Assembly (NCBI RefSeq): GCF_014137995.1
Contig: NZ_JACGWV010000001.1
Location: forward strand, 496,001-560,000
DNA length: 64,000 nucleotides
Direction of reading: 5' to 3'
Origin: Promicromonospora sukumoe
GTDB taxonomy: Bacteria > Actinomycetota > Actinomycetes > Actinomycetales > Cellulomonadaceae
Shown here one piece after another: positions 14,707 to 22,769 of the stretch (positions are counted from its first letter, which is position 1; the number at the start of each line of letters is the position of its first letter). The notes under the pieces were generated by a model. It was not told the DNA's origin. It ran no database searches and saw nothing but the letters and a program-made list of their open reading frames with translations. A program made the position numbers and the translations under genes.

Positions 14707-15225
14707 GTGAACCAGTCGTCGGCCGTACCGCCGCTCACCGACGTCGAGGAGTATGCCGCCGCCGTCCTCGACGTCGTCCGGCGCATCCCGTCCGGCCGCG
14801 CGATGACGTACGGGCTGATCGCGGAGATCGTCGGCGAGGAGCTCGGCCGGGGCGGCCCGCGCCAGGTCGGCAGCGTCCTGGCGGGGTCGGGGAGCAGGTA
14901 CGCACACCTGGTCCCGGACGAGCCGGGGGAGGACGACGGCGGCGCGCCCGCGGCAGGGCGGGCGGACGGCGCCGAGGCCGGGGCTCGCGCGCCCGCAGCA
15001 GGCGCGCCCGCAGCCGGCACCGGCGCCGCCGAACCGCCGTCGGACGGCGACCGTGTGCCCTGGTGGCGCGTGGTCAACGCGGCGGGCTCGCCGCCGCAGC
15101 ACCACCTGACCGAGGCCCTGGACGCCCTGCGCGCAGAGGGCTGCCCGCTCACCAAGGACGGCCGCCGCGTCCACCTCAGACGAGCGGTCTGGTTCCCGGA
15201 GGACGACACCCACCGGCCTCGTTGA
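14707..15225 (+). CDS. Alkyltransferase-like (ATL) DNA repair protein with an Ala/Gly/Pro-rich insert
   Basis: 172 residues. The MGMT fold is recognisable (VVRRIPSGRAMTYGLIAEIVG, then GGPRQVGSVLAG), but the alkyl-acceptor motif PCHRV is replaced by VPWWRVVN. It therefore cannot take alkyl groups; ATL proteins instead bind O6-alkylguanine and hand it to nucleotide excision repair. Residues about 74-118 are a low-complexity Ala/Gly/Pro insertion between the two halves of the fold. The GTG start has TACGAT (14694-14699) exactly seven bases upstream, indicating a leaderless mRNA. The last two residues and the stop codon lie inside a family C palindrome. Confidence 0.9.
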   Translation: MNQSSAVPPLTDVEEYAAAVLDVVRRIPSGRAMTYGLIAEIVGEELGRGGPRQVGSVLAGSGSRYAHLVPDEPGEDDGGAPAAGRADGAEAGARAPAAGAPAAGTGAAEPPSDGDRVPWWRVVNAAGSPPQHHLTEALDALRAEGCPLTKDGRRVHLRRAVWFPEDDTHRPR

Positions 15226-15286
15226 GTGCTGGGTATTCGCCCTTTTCCGCGGGCCGGAAGGGCGAATACTCAGCACTCAACGAGGC
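15216..15286. repeat. 71-bp palindrome, family C copy 1
   Basis: Arms start at 15216 and end at 15286; about 29 outer pairs with one G-T position (15232/15270). The core is GTTGAGTGCTGGGTATTCG. It contains the TGA stop of the ATL gene (15223-15225) and lies between that gene and the convergent LLM oxidoreductase gene. A closely related copy is at 32270-32338. Confidence 0.96.
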
Positions 15287-15303
15287 AGGTCGTGGAGAGC
15301 GGG

Positions 15304-16416
15304 TCAGACCTTGGACGGGGCGACCTTGGCGAGGAGGCTGCCCGCCGTCGAGCGGGCGCGGCCGGCCAGGGACATGTCCTGCGTCGCGGCCAGCAGCGCC
15401 AGCATCGACGCCGGGTCGCCCTGCACGAGCAGGGTCGTGATCGCGGTCTTCTCCCAGGTCGGCAGCTCGCGGCGGATCTTCTCGGCCGGCCCGACCAGCG
15501 CGATCTCCTCGACGAGCTGCGTCGGCACGGCCGCGGCGGCCTCCTCCTTGCGCCCCGCGAGGTACAGCTCCTGCACCTTGTCGAGCGGCTCCTTGTACCC
15601 GAGCCGGTCGAGCGACTGCTTGTGGAAGTTCGCCTCCTTGGCGCCCATCCCGCCCGCGTACAGGGCGATGTGGGGGCGGATCACGTCGGCGGCGGCCTCG
15701 ACGTCGTCCCGCACGACGACGGGGACCGTGGCGCACACCTCGAACCGGTCCGCCGCCGAACGCTCCTCGGAGCGGACGTCGAAGCCCTCGGCGAGCAGCG
15801 CGCGGAACTCGTCGTCCATCCGGGGCGCGTAGAAGCCGGCCATCCAGCCGTCCGCGATCTCGGCGGCCAGGGCCACGTTCTTGGGACCCTGCGCGGCCAG
15901 CACGATCGGGATCTCCGGCCGGAACGGGTGCACGGTCGGCTTGAGCGCCTTGCCAAGGCCCATCGCACCGGGCGCCTCGGCCGGCAGCGGGAGCTGGTAG
16001 AACGAGCCGTCGTGGGTCACGGGCGCCTCGCGGCGCATCACCTGCCGCACGATGTCCACGTACTCGCGCGTGCGGGCCAGCGGCCGCTTGTACGGCTGCC
16101 CGTACCAGCCCTCGACGACCTGCGGGCCCGAGGCGCCGAGCCCCAGCACGAAGCGCCCCTTCGACAGGTGGTCCATCGTGAGGGCCTGCATGGCGGTCGC
16201 CGTCGGCGTGCGGGCGGAGAGCTGCGCGATGCCGGTGCCCAGGCGCACGTTCTTGGTGCGGGAGCCCCACCAGGCCAGGGGCGAGAAGGCGTCGGACCCG
16301 TAGGCCTCCGCGGTCCAGACCGAGTCGAGGCCCAGCTTGTCGGCGGCCACGATGAACTGCTGGATGCCCTTCGGGGGCCTGCGGGACCAGTAACCGGTCT
16401 GGAATCCGATGCGCAT
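15304..16416 (-). CDS. LLM class (F420-type) flavin-dependent oxidoreductase
   Basis: 370 residues in a luciferase-like barrel fold. The N-terminus [21 protein letters not shown] and the block [22 protein letters not shown] are typical of the F420-dependent LLM enzymes common in actinobacteria. Substrate is unknown. The ATG at 16414-16416 is preferred over a GTG three codons earlier because GAGGTGA is five bases upstream of the ATG. Convergent with the ATL gene across a family C palindrome and divergent from the MmcQ-like gene. Confidence 0.9.
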   Translation of the reverse strand: MRIGFQTGYWSRRPPKGIQQFIVAADKLGLDSVWTAEAYGSDAFSPLAWWGSRTKNVRLGTGIAQLSARTPTATAMQALTMDHLSKGRFVLGLGASGPQVVEGWYGQPYKRPLARTREYVDIVRQVMRREAPVTHDGSFYQLPLPAEAPGAMGLGKALKPTVHPFRPEIPIVLAAQGPKNVALAAEIADGWMAGFYAPRMDDEFRALLAEGFDVRSEERSAADRFEVCATVPVVVRDDVEAAADVIRPHIALYAGGMGAKEANFHKQSLDRLGYKEPLDKVQELYLAGRKEEAAAAVPTQLVEEIALVGPAEKIRRELPTWEKTAITTLLVQGDPASMLALLAATQDMSLAGRARSTAGSLLAKVAPSKV

Positions 16417-16517
16417 GGGGTTCACCTCGTCGTGGGAACGGCTTACCTGGGACGGCGCGTCCCAGGTACTGCCTCACACCCTACCGGTCCCGTGGCTCTG
16501 TGGTTACGGTGGGTTTC

Positions 16518-16910
16518 GTGGCCACCTACGACGACGTCGCCCGGCTCGCCCTCGCGCTCCCCGAGACCGCCGAGGGCACGAGCTACCGCCACCGCGCCTG
16601 GTCCGTCGGGCCCAAGGCGTTCGCGTGGGAGCGCCCGTTCACCAAGGCCGACCTCAAGCGGTTCGGCGACGATCCGGTGCCCCAGGGCCCGATCCTCGGC
16701 GTCCGGGTCGAGGACCTGGGGGAGAAGGAGGCGATCCTCGGCGAGGGCCGCGCGGGCTTCTTCACCATCGCGCACTTCGACGGCTTCCCCGGGATGCTGA
16801 TCCAGCTCGACGTCATCGGCGAGCCCGGGCTGCGCGAGGCCCTGGTCGACGCCTGGCTGGCGACGGCCCCGCCGAGCCTGGCGCAGCAGCACGCGGACCG
16901 GCTGCGCTGA
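16518..16910 (+). CDS. MmcQ/YjbR family protein
   Basis: 130 residues with the CyaY-like MmcQ/YjbR fold, a small cytoplasmic DNA-binding-type fold whose role is not established. Typical features are [24 protein letters not shown] and the C-terminal [19 protein letters not shown]. The GTG at 16518 is chosen over an earlier GTG-type start at 16500 because TACGGT (16505-16510) lies exactly seven bases before it, the leaderless geometry seen repeatedly here. A 58-bp palindrome separates it from convergent cysE. Confidence 0.85.
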   Translation: MATYDDVARLALALPETAEGTSYRHRAWSVGPKAFAWERPFTKADLKRFGDDPVPQGPILGVRVEDLGEKEAILGEGRAGFFTIAHFDGFPGMLIQLDVIGEPGLREALVDAWLATAPPSLAQQHADRLR

Positions 16911-16948
16911 CCGGCGGGCGGAGCTGCCGCCGTCGTCGGCCCGGATGA

Positions 16949-17006
16949 TCGGCAGAACGTCAGGTGATCGGCAGCCCGGGCTGCCGATCACCTGACCTTC
17001 TGCCGA
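16949..17006. repeat. 58-bp palindrome between the MmcQ-like gene and cysE
   Basis: Perfect pairing of 16949-16977 with 16978-17006 around CCCGGG, except one mismatch (16958/16997). Each arm contains GATCGGCAG twice, so the element is both palindromic and internally repeated. It lies between converging genes and may end both transcripts. I saw no second copy in the window. Confidence 0.95.
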
Positions 17007-17040
17007 CCACCCGGCGCCCGGCGTCTGCCGTCCGCAGAGT

Positions 17041-17637
17041 TCAGATCGAGTACTCGATGAGCTCCGACGGGTCCTCGTTGCGGGAGCGCTCCGTGACGGG
17101 CGCCTTCGGCACCCGGACCCGCGCGGGGATGCCCACCGCGACAGCCCCGGCGGGCACGTCCTTGACGACGACGGCGTTGGCGCCGATCTGCGCGTCGTCG
17201 CCGATCCACACGGGGCCCAGCACCTTGGCGCCGGCCCCGACGGTCACGCGGTCGCCGAGCGTCGGGTGCCGTTTGCCGCGGTTCAGCGACCGGCCGCCCA
17301 GCGTGACGCCGTGGTAGAGCATGACGTCGTCGCCCACCACCGCGGTCTCGCCGATCACCACGCCCATGCCGTGGTCGATGAACATCCGCCGGCCCAGCCG
17401 GGCACCCGGGTGGATCTCGATCCCCGTCGCGGCCCGCGCGAACTGGGAGACCAGCCGCGCGGGCAGCCGCAGCGCCGGGACCCGCCACAGGCGGTGCGCC
17501 GCGCGGTGCGCCCAGAGGGCGTGCACGCCCGGGTAGGCGAGCGCGACCTCCAGGCGGGACCGCGCGGCCGGGTCGTGGGCGCGCGCGGCGTCGAGGTCCT
17601 CGGACAGGACCCCGAGCAGCCCGCGCCCCTTCGCCAT
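17041..17637 (-). CDS. cysE: Serine O-acetyltransferase
   Basis: Makes O-acetylserine, the substrate of CysK, in cysteine synthesis. 198 residues, the shorter EpsC-like type. The left-handed beta-helix hexapeptides are clear: [26 protein letters not shown], with the active-site His in IDHGMG, then YHGVTLGG and [15 protein letters not shown]. The ATG shares one base with the cysK stop (TGATG at 17635-17639), so the two genes are translationally coupled, cysK first. Confidence 0.95.
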   Translation of the reverse strand: MAKGRGLLGVLSEDLDAARAHDPAARSRLEVALAYPGVHALWAHRAAHRLWRVPALRLPARLVSQFARAATGIEIHPGARLGRRMFIDHGMGVVIGETAVVGDDVMLYHGVTLGGRSLNRGKRHPTLGDRVTVGAGAKVLGPVWIGDDAQIGANAVVVKDVPAGAVAVGIPARVRVPKAPVTERSRNEDPSELIEYSI

Positions 17638-18572
17638 CAGTCGACCAGACCCTCGAAAAGCGGCGTCGACAGGTAGCGCTCGCCGAAGTCGGGGATGATC
17701 ACGACGATCGTCTTGCCGGCGTTCTCCGGGCGCTTCGCGACCTCGAGGGCCGCCGAGAGCGCGGCGCCGGACGAGGTGCCGACCAGCAGGCCCTCCTCCT
17801 TCGCGGCGCGACGCGCGGCGTCGATCGCGGTGGCGAGGTTGACGTCGATGACCTCGTCGTAGACCTCGCGGTCCAGGATGTCGGGCACGAAGTTGGCGCC
17901 GATGCCCTGGATCTTGTGCGGGCCGGGCTGCCCGCCGTTCAGGATCGGGGACTCCTCGGGCTCGACCGCGATGACCTTGACCCCGGGCTTGCGCTCCTTG
18001 AGCACCTGGCCGACGCCGGTGATGGTGCCGCCCGTGCCGATACCGGCCACGAGGATGTCGACCTCGCCGTCGGTGTCCGCCCAGATCTCCTCGGCGGTCG
18101 TGGCGCGGTGGATCGCCGGGTTGGCGGCGTTGGCGAACTGGCGGGCCAGCACGGCGCCCGGGCGCTCCTGCGCGATCTTCTCGGCGGCGGCGACGGCGCC
18201 CTTCATGCCCTCCGCCCCCGGCGTGAGCACCAGCTCGGCGCCGTAGGCACGCAGCAGCGCACGCCGCTCCTTGGACATGGTCTCCGGCATCGCCAGGACC
18301 ACCTTGTAACCGCGGGCCGCGCCCACCCAGGCCAGGGCGATGCCCGTGTTGCCCGAGGTGCCCTCGACGATCGTGCCGCCCTCCTTGAGCTCACCCGACT
18401 CCTCGGCGGCATTGATGATGGACACGCCGATGCGGTCCTTCACGGAGTTGGCGGGGTTGTAGAACTCGAGCTTGCCGAGAACCGTCGCCTCGAGGCCTTC
18501 GGTCAGGCGGTTGAGCTTGACGAGGGGCGTGTTACCGATGAGCTTGGTCGCGTCGTCGTAGATGCGGGCCAT
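17637..18572 (-). CDS. cysK: Cysteine synthase (O-acetylserine sulfhydrylase)
   Basis: Pyridoxal-phosphate enzyme that makes cysteine from O-acetylserine and sulfide. 311 residues, the normal length. The PLP lysine is Lys45 in [11 protein letters not shown]; the phosphate loop [11 protein letters not shown] and the glycine-rich [11 protein letters not shown] follow. AAGGAA precedes the ATG. It is the first gene of the cysK-cysE operon. Its roughly 350-base 5' leader starts at a good promoter (18933-18961) and encodes a short cysteine-rich peptide (18760-18798), so expression is probably tuned by cysteine supply. Confidence 0.97.
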   Translation of the reverse strand: MARIYDDATKLIGNTPLVKLNRLTEGLEATVLGKLEFYNPANSVKDRIGVSIINAAEESGELKEGGTIVEGTSGNTGIALAWVGAARGYKVVLAMPETMSKERRALLRAYGAELVLTPGAEGMKGAVAAAEKIAQERPGAVLARQFANAANPAIHRATTAEEIWADTDGEVDILVAGIGTGGTITGVGQVLKERKPGVKVIAVEPEESPILNGGQPGPHKIQGIGANFVPDILDREVYDEVIDVNLATAIDAARRAAKEEGLLVGTSSGAALSAALEVAKRPENAGKTIVVIIPDFGERYLSTPLFEGLVD

Positions 18573-18759
18573 TGTTCTTCCTTCGCTGGGTGGCGGGGTC
18601 TGGCTGGGTTCGTACGCTGCCCGACGTCGGCGCCCCGGTCGTGCGGGTGCGCGCCTCGGGGCCGGCGTCGAGCGTCTGGGGATGGTGTCGGGGCCGGAGC
18701 GTCCCGCTGGCTACCCGGCCACGCGGCGGGGCCGGCGTGGTCAGGTGCGTGCGGTCGCT
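18573..18759 (-). promoter_or_regulatory. cysK leader between the leader peptide and cysK
   Basis: This 187-base stretch would be transcribed as the distal cysK leader. A 6-bp hairpin CCGGCC/GGCCGG lies at 18715-18735, 25 bases after the leader-peptide stop, and a 10-bp palindrome CCGACGTCGG at 18621-18630. I cannot assign terminator and antiterminator forms with confidence by eye. Otherwise no gene is seen here. Confidence 0.4.
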
Positions 18760-18798
18760 CTACAGACAGCCTCGGGGGCAGCAGCCGGTCTCGCACAT
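18760..18798 (-). CDS. Cysteine-rich leader peptide upstream of cysK
   Basis: A 12-codon open frame, MCETGCCPRGCL, with four cysteine codons (TGC, TGC, TGC, TGT), two adjacent. It lies inside the leader transcribed from the promoter at 18933-18961, about 190 bases before cysK. Cysteine-codon uORFs and attenuation leaders ahead of sulfur genes are known in actinobacteria. The expected role is ribosome stalling when Cys-tRNA is scarce. The ribosome-binding site is weak. The coding call is inference from position and composition. Confidence 0.65.
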   Translation of the reverse strand: MCETGCCPRGCL

Positions 18799-18932
18799 CG
18801 AGCGCGCGGCGACCGGGGCGATACGGGTGGGGAGTGCGGAGCGCACGGTGCTCAAGACGTCCTCCCTGCGTGTGGCGACCTCGTGGCCGCGCGGCTGCGT
18901 GTTCCGTGCCGGGCCGTCGGCTCGACTCGTGC

Positions 18933-18972
18933 AGATTACGCGGGCGGGCACTGTGAGACAAGATCTGTCTCA
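18933..18972 (-). promoter_or_regulatory. cysK promoter with an overlapping operator-like inverted repeat
   Basis: On the minus strand TTGTCT (complement 18956-18961), a 17-base spacer and TAATCT (complement 18933-18938) make the best sigma70-type promoter in the window. The inverted repeat TGAGACA, five bases, TGTCTCA (18954-18972) covers the -35. Just upstream, ATCGAT occurs twice around CAT (18976-18990). A repressor or activator of sulfur genes is the natural candidate; which one is unknown. Confidence 0.65.
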
Positions 18973-19013
18973 GGTATCGATCATATCGATGCTTTGCCGT
19001 CGCTTGCCTCGCG

Positions 19014-19074
19014 CGTGAGTGCGGGATCTTCGCCCCGACGGCGTGCCTGCCGGGGCGAAGATCCCGCACTCACG
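19014..19074. repeat. 61-bp palindrome after the LPMO gene, diverged family C member
   Basis: 24 perfect pairs from 19014/19074 inward (arm GTGAGTGCGGGATCTTCG), around a 13-base centre. TGAGTGC, six bases, TTCGCCC is shared in the same spacing with the family C copy at 15216-15286. It begins seven bases after the LPMO stop codon and probably terminates that gene. Confidence 0.92.
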
Positions 19075-19081
19075 GGGTGGG

Positions 19082-19765
19082 TCAGCCGGTGATGTTGATG
19101 TCCGAGCACAGGTAGTACGGCTGGTCGAGGTGGGAGGCCTGCCAGATCGTGTACAGGACGGCGCGGCCGCTGTACCCGGTCAGGTCGACGTCGGTCTCGT
19201 AGCTGCCCTGCGCGGGGTAGGAGCCGGTCTCCTGGACCAGGTCGAGGTCGTCCCAGCCGAGCGCCTCCGTCGTCGGGTCGAAGCCGGCCCGCGAGACGTA
19301 GATGCGCAGGTAGTCGGCGCCGTGCTGCGCCTGGTCGGTGAGCGTCAGGTGGAACTGCTGCGGCACGTCCTTGGCCACCCACTCGCCGGGGGTGTCGAGG
19401 TAGTCGTAGCGCGGTGACTGGGTGCGGCCGCCCGAGCAGAGCTGCCCGTCCGGGACGAAGGCCTCGTGGTTGCCGCCGACGTTCTCCCGGTACAGGCCGT
19501 TCCAGTTCCACATGGCGTTGGGGTCGGCCTGCCAGGCGCCCCAGCACATGGGGTCCAGGTCGGCCATCTCGGGGTTGAGGTGGTCGCTGCCCCAGCGCTC
19601 GAAGCAGCCGTAGTTCCGGGTGGGCGGGTCGGTCACGGAGCCGTGGGCGGCGGCGGGGGCGGCCGTGACCGTGTCTCCCGCGACGACGGCGACCATCGCG
19701 AAGGGCGCGACGAGGGCCAGGGCGACGGCCAGCGTCAGGCTGCGTGTGCGTGCACGGACGGACAT
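19082..19765 (-). CDS. AA10 lytic polysaccharide monooxygenase (chitin/cellulose active, secreted)
   Basis: Secreted copper enzyme that oxidatively cuts crystalline chitin or cellulose. 227 residues. The signal peptide runs to AAPAAA and leaves His41 as the mature N-terminus (HGSVTDPP); with His100 in GGNHEAFVPDG it forms the copper-binding histidine brace. YYLCSDINI near the C-terminus is typical AA10. There is no attached binding module. GGAGGAACCC precedes the ATG at 19763-19765; an in-frame upstream extension lacks a ribosome-binding site. Fits the polysaccharide-degrading character of the window. Substrate cannot be told from sequence alone. Confidence 0.94.
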   Translation of the reverse strand: MSVRARTRSLTLAVALALVAPFAMVAVVAGDTVTAAPAAAHGSVTDPPTRNYGCFERWGSDHLNPEMADLDPMCWGAWQADPNAMWNWNGLYRENVGGNHEAFVPDGQLCSGGRTQSPRYDYLDTPGEWVAKDVPQQFHLTLTDQAQHGADYLRIYVSRAGFDPTTEALGWDDLDLVQETGSYPAQGSYETDVDLTGYSGRAVLYTIWQASHLDQPYYLCSDINITG

Positions 19766-19970
19766 GGGTTCCTCCAGGTGCTCGGACGGTGCGCCTGGCG
19801 GGGCCCGCCACGGCGCGTGCAGGACCACTGTCCGGAGGGCGGGCCGCCGGGGCCACGGGGTGAAACGGTTAAGGCCGGGCCGCGTGCGCGGGAGGGGGGA
19901 CCGGCAGGTCCTGCACAAGGCGCCGGGCCCTGCGTATGGTCGGGGCAATCGAACGCCCAGGAGGTACCTC

Positions 19971-20300
19971 ATGGCTGCTCCCGACCTGCCCGCCGCGATC
20001 CAGGAGTTCATCGACGCCACCAACGCCGGCGACACCGAGCGCTTCGTCGCGACGTTCACCGACGACGCCTACCTGAACGACTGGGGGCGCGAGTTCCACG
20101 GCCCGGACGGCGTCCGGAGCTGGAACGAGACCGACAACATCGGCATGAAGAGCCACTTCGACCTGGTCTCCGTGGAGCCCGGTGACGGTCCGGACGCCTA
20201 CACCGTCACGATCAAGGTGACGAGCAACAGGTTCAACGGGACCGGGCCGTTCAAGTTCGACCTGCGAGGCGGCAAGGTCGCGAGCCTGGTCCTGAGCTGA
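19971..20300 (+). CDS. SnoaL-like/NTF2-fold protein
   Basis: 109 residues with the start of a polyketide-cyclase-like NTF2 fold: PAAIQEFIDATNAGDTERFVATFTDDAYLNDWGREFHGPDGVRSW is the usual SnoaL-like helix-strand pattern. The pocket residues do not reveal a substrate. AGGAGGTACCTC precedes the ATG, one of the strongest ribosome-binding sites here, and TATGGT at 19935-19940 is a plausible -10. Divergent from the LPMO gene and convergent with cutA, whose stop is 22 bases away. Confidence 0.85.
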   Translation: MAAPDLPAAIQEFIDATNAGDTERFVATFTDDAYLNDWGREFHGPDGVRSWNETDNIGMKSHFDLVSVEPGDGPDAYTVTIKVTSNRFNGTGPFKFDLRGGKVASLVLS

Positions 20301-20322
20301 CGCCGCTCTGCCGGCACGGGTC

Positions 20323-20667
20323 TCAGCTCGCGCGGGTCTCGGCGCGCATCCAGGCGAGGTAGTCCGGGGTGCCGGCCAGGATCGGCAGGCTGATGATCTC
20401 CGGCACGTCGTAGGAGTGCTGCTCGCGGATGTGCCGGGCGAGGGCTTCGTAGCGGTCCGACGGCGTCTTGAGGACGACGCGCCACTCCTCCTCGACCTGG
20501 ACGGCGCCGTCCCACCAGAACGTGCTCGTGATCGGGCCCTCCACCTGAGCGCACGGCGCCAGCCGACCTTCGACGGCGGACCGGGCGAGTCGATCGGCGT
20601 CGGCCCGGGTCGAGACCGTCGTCATGACCTGGCAGAACTCGAACGCGGTGACGTCGTCGGAAGGCAT
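20323..20667 (-). CDS. cutA: Divalent cation tolerance protein CutA
   Basis: 114 residues of the trimeric, PII-like CutA1 fold, named for copper tolerance in Escherichia coli; its true role is not settled. VMTTVSTRADADRLARSAVEGRLAPCAQVEGPITSTFWWDG and VEEEWRVVLKT are diagnostic, as is SYDVPEIISLPI. I use the ATG at 20665-20667 because TAACGT lies exactly seven bases upstream (leaderless geometry); a start 14 codons later would also be tolerated by the family. Divergent from the unknown gene at 20860, with a 35-bp palindrome in between. Confidence 0.94.
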   Translation of the reverse strand: MPSDDVTAFEFCQVMTTVSTRADADRLARSAVEGRLAPCAQVEGPITSTFWWDGAVQVEEEWRVVLKTPSDRYEALARHIREQHSYDVPEIISLPILAGTPDYLAWMRAETRAS

Positions 20668-20767
20668 GCCGGGCACGTTACCCGGGCACAGGTCCCGCCT
20701 GCCTTGTGTGAGGCTGTGGCTCGGGAGCCGGGCGACCTGCGGGGGAGACACCACCCGCTGGAGGTCC

Positions 20768-20802
20768 GTTGCTGTGTGTAGACAACGTCTACGCACAGCA
20801 AC
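20768..20802. repeat. 35-bp palindrome, family E copy 1
   Basis: 16-bp stem with one G-T position (20777/20793) and a three-base loop: GTTGCTGTGTGTAGAC, AAC, then the complement. It lies in the divergent region between cutA and the gene at 20860. The inner GTAGAC-three bases-GTCTAC and the outer GTTGC/GCAAC are shared with the palindrome at 47777-47823. Confidence 0.93.
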
Positions 20803-20859
20803 ACAGTCGGGGCGCGACAGTGCTCCCCGAGGTCGCCGGGACATGGAACCATCCCCGGT

Positions 20860-21258
20860 GTGAGCCTGGAACGAGAGCCTGGACCGTCGGTACTGATCCT
20901 GATCGGGTACTGGGACGGGCCGCACACGAGTCCCGGTTGGCCTGACCCGCGGGACTTCGTCGACCCCGAGTGGGACGAGGACGAACGCAGCGAGGTCCAC
21001 TACTACCTCTCCGCTGGGACCGCGGTGCGGGCCTACATGGGGCTGTCGGAGTGCCGGTTCTGCGGTGAACGCGTCGGATCCGTCGAGTACACCGACGGGG
21101 TGTACGTGTGGCCCGAAGGCTTGGCGCACTACGTGCAGGAACATCACGTGCGGTTGCCGGCTGCCTTCGTCGAGCATGCCCGGGCGAGGTTGGAGCGGCT
21201 CGAGCGGCTCCCGGTCGACAACACCTGGTGGAAGGCGCAGGGGCCGTCGCGCGGCTGA
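20860..21258 (+). CDS. Hypothetical protein with a CxxC motif
   Basis: 132 residues, acidic, without membrane segments. The middle contains YYLSAGTAVRAYMGLSECRFCGERVGS and then DGVYVWPEGLAHYVQEHHVRLP. Similar small proteins with a CRFCG-type knuckle occur in diverse bacteria, but I cannot name a family or function. Start codons GTG at 20858 or 20860 are both possible; the frame begins at 20860. Its stop is 23 bases from the convergent gene at 21282. Context gives no functional clue. Confidence 0.7.
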   Translation: MSLEREPGPSVLILIGYWDGPHTSPGWPDPRDFVDPEWDEDERSEVHYYLSAGTAVRAYMGLSECRFCGERVGSVEYTDGVYVWPEGLAHYVQEHHVRLPAAFVEHARARLERLERLPVDNTWWKAQGPSRG

Positions 21259-21281
21259 CCCCCACGGACCGGCCGCGACCC

Positions 21282-21956
21282 TCAGCGGTGCGTCTCGCAG
21301 AGCTGGACGTGCAGGTAGGTGAACGGGTTGCGGTTGCGGCGCTGGAAGCGCCACGTGCCGAGTGAGAGCTCGGCGCAGCGGTGTCCGTCCGGTCGGGTCG
21401 CGAGGAACGCTGGGCTCTTCTCGACGAGGTCTCTCAGCTGGGGGCCGTCCAGCTCGAAAGCGGCGCGGCTCCCGGTGACGAACAGGGTGTCCGCGGCGAT
21501 GGTCCAGTGCAGGTCGTCGAGGTGCTCGCGGTGGTGCGCCGCGTCGTAGTGCTCCCGGGTGAGTGTCGGAAACAGCTGCTCCGGCAGCTCGACCGTGTGC
21601 GCGGAACCGCCCGTGCCAGTGCGTGCGCGGATCGTCTTCCAGTCGGCCGGGCGGAACCCCAGGCTGTGGTGGAGCAGCACGAGGTCCAGTGGACGCGCGC
21701 CGGTCTCGCCGTCGACATGGCCCGAGGTGCGCAAGGGAAGGTGGATGAGCGAGTGCGGGGAACGCGCCGCGAGCCACCACGCGGCGACGAGATCGCGAGC
21801 GGCGTCCTGGTGGACGCTCAGCTGCGGACCGAGGGCGTTCTCGTGAAGGGAGGCGGTCGAGACCGGCTTGCTCGGCCGGACCACGCGGTACGACCGCCCG
21901 TCGAGGGTCGTCGTCCTGATCGTGGTGCGCCAGGTGTGGCCGGAGAGCCGGCTCAT
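21282..21956 (-). CDS. Conserved-looking protein of unknown function, partner of the ATP-grasp gene
   Basis: 224 residues, no membrane segment or signal peptide. It has an unusual number of His and Arg residues (HHREHLDDLHW) and ends RFQRRNRNPFTYLHVQLCETHR. I recognise no domain. Its ATG overlaps the stop of the ATP-grasp gene by four bases (ATGA at 21953-21956), so the two are translationally coupled and probably work together. Start is fixed by that overlap. Confidence 0.7.
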   Translation of the reverse strand: MSRLSGHTWRTTIRTTTLDGRSYRVVRPSKPVSTASLHENALGPQLSVHQDAARDLVAAWWLAARSPHSLIHLPLRTSGHVDGETGARPLDLVLLHHSLGFRPADWKTIRARTGTGGSAHTVELPEQLFPTLTREHYDAAHHREHLDDLHWTIAADTLFVTGSRAAFELDGPQLRDLVEKSPAFLATRPDGHRCAELSLGTWRFQRRNRNPFTYLHVQLCETHR

Positions 21957-22708
21957 ACGAGGCCTCGCACGAAGCGTCGGTCGTCGGCGCGGACGGCGTC
22001 GGCCGGGCCTGCCGCGCGCAGCACGACGTCGAGGACGCGGTCGGGGTCGGCGGCGTAGGTACCGCTCGCCCAGGCCGCGTTCGCCTCGACCACCACGAGA
22101 CCGTCGTCGATGTCGCCCAGGTCGACCACGATCGCGGACGGCAGGGTCGCGGCGAGGTCGGCGAGCATCGCACCGGCGCGGCCAAGGACGACGTCGGGGA
22201 CGGGGCCCACGTGGAGCGCGCCGTCGGCGGCGTACTGGCTGGAGGCGCGTACCGCGCCGTCGAGCAGGTGGAAGCGGTACTCCGCCGAGAAGGTGACGAT
22301 CTCGCTCACCAGGACCGTGGTCCCGCCGTCGACTGCGTCCGCGCCGGGCAGGCGCGTGCCGTCGGTGTAGATCATGGCGCGCATGCTCTTGTCGTTGGGC
22401 GACTTGACGAAGGCCGGGCTGCGCAGCCGCCACGCCTCGGCGACGGGCATCGCGGTGACGGTGCGGCCCACGTACTCGCGAGGGAGGTCGGCGAGCCACG
22501 TCGCGGGTGCTTCGAGAAGCGTGATCCCGAGGCCTGGTGCGACTGCGTCGGCGAACGTCGGACCGGCGTGCAGGTGGTCGGCGGTCAGGTCTCCGGGAAC
22601 GTCAGAGGTGGGCAGCGACGTCGTGGTCAGACCCCGCCGGTCGGCGGCGTCCCGGACCCGCTGCGCGGACGCCGTCAGGCGACGTGGGAAGACGATCGTC
22701 GGGGGCAT
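21953..22708 (-). CDS. ATP-grasp domain protein (DUF4343-like)
   Basis: 251 residues. The C-terminal two thirds read as an ATP-grasp fold: FVKSPNDKSMRAMIYTDG, then VSEIVTFSAEYRFHLLDGAV, and IVVDLGDIDDGLVVVEANAAWASGTY, which carries the expected Mg/ATP-binding acidic and Asn residues. Such proteins ligate a carboxylate to an amine or thiol, but the substrates of DUF4343-like members are unknown. First gene of a two-gene unit with the overlapping downstream gene of unknown function. No ribosome-binding site stands out at the ATG. Confidence 0.75.
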   Translation of the reverse strand: MPPTIVFPRRLTASAQRVRDAADRRGLTTTSLPTSDVPGDLTADHLHAGPTFADAVAPGLGITLLEAPATWLADLPREYVGRTVTAMPVAEAWRLRSPAFVKSPNDKSMRAMIYTDGTRLPGADAVDGGTTVLVSEIVTFSAEYRFHLLDGAVRASSQYAADGALHVGPVPDVVLGRAGAMLADLAATLPSAIVVDLGDIDDGLVVVEANAAWASGTYAADPDRVLDVVLRAAGPADAVRADDRRFVRGLV

Positions 22709-22769
22709 GCCCGGAGGATGGCACGCCGGCCGGACGCCTGGCGACGTCTTTCCTGGCCAGGGGCGCCGG

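Noticed and set aside
19814..19835. Possible DasR-type site upstream of the LPMO gene
   Set aside because: Only half of the dyad (AGTGGTC on the minus strand) is present; the other half does not match.
19861..19875. GAAACGGTTAA as a LacI-type operator upstream of the LPMO gene
   Set aside because: Symmetry is only four of six half-site positions and there is no promoter at the right distance.
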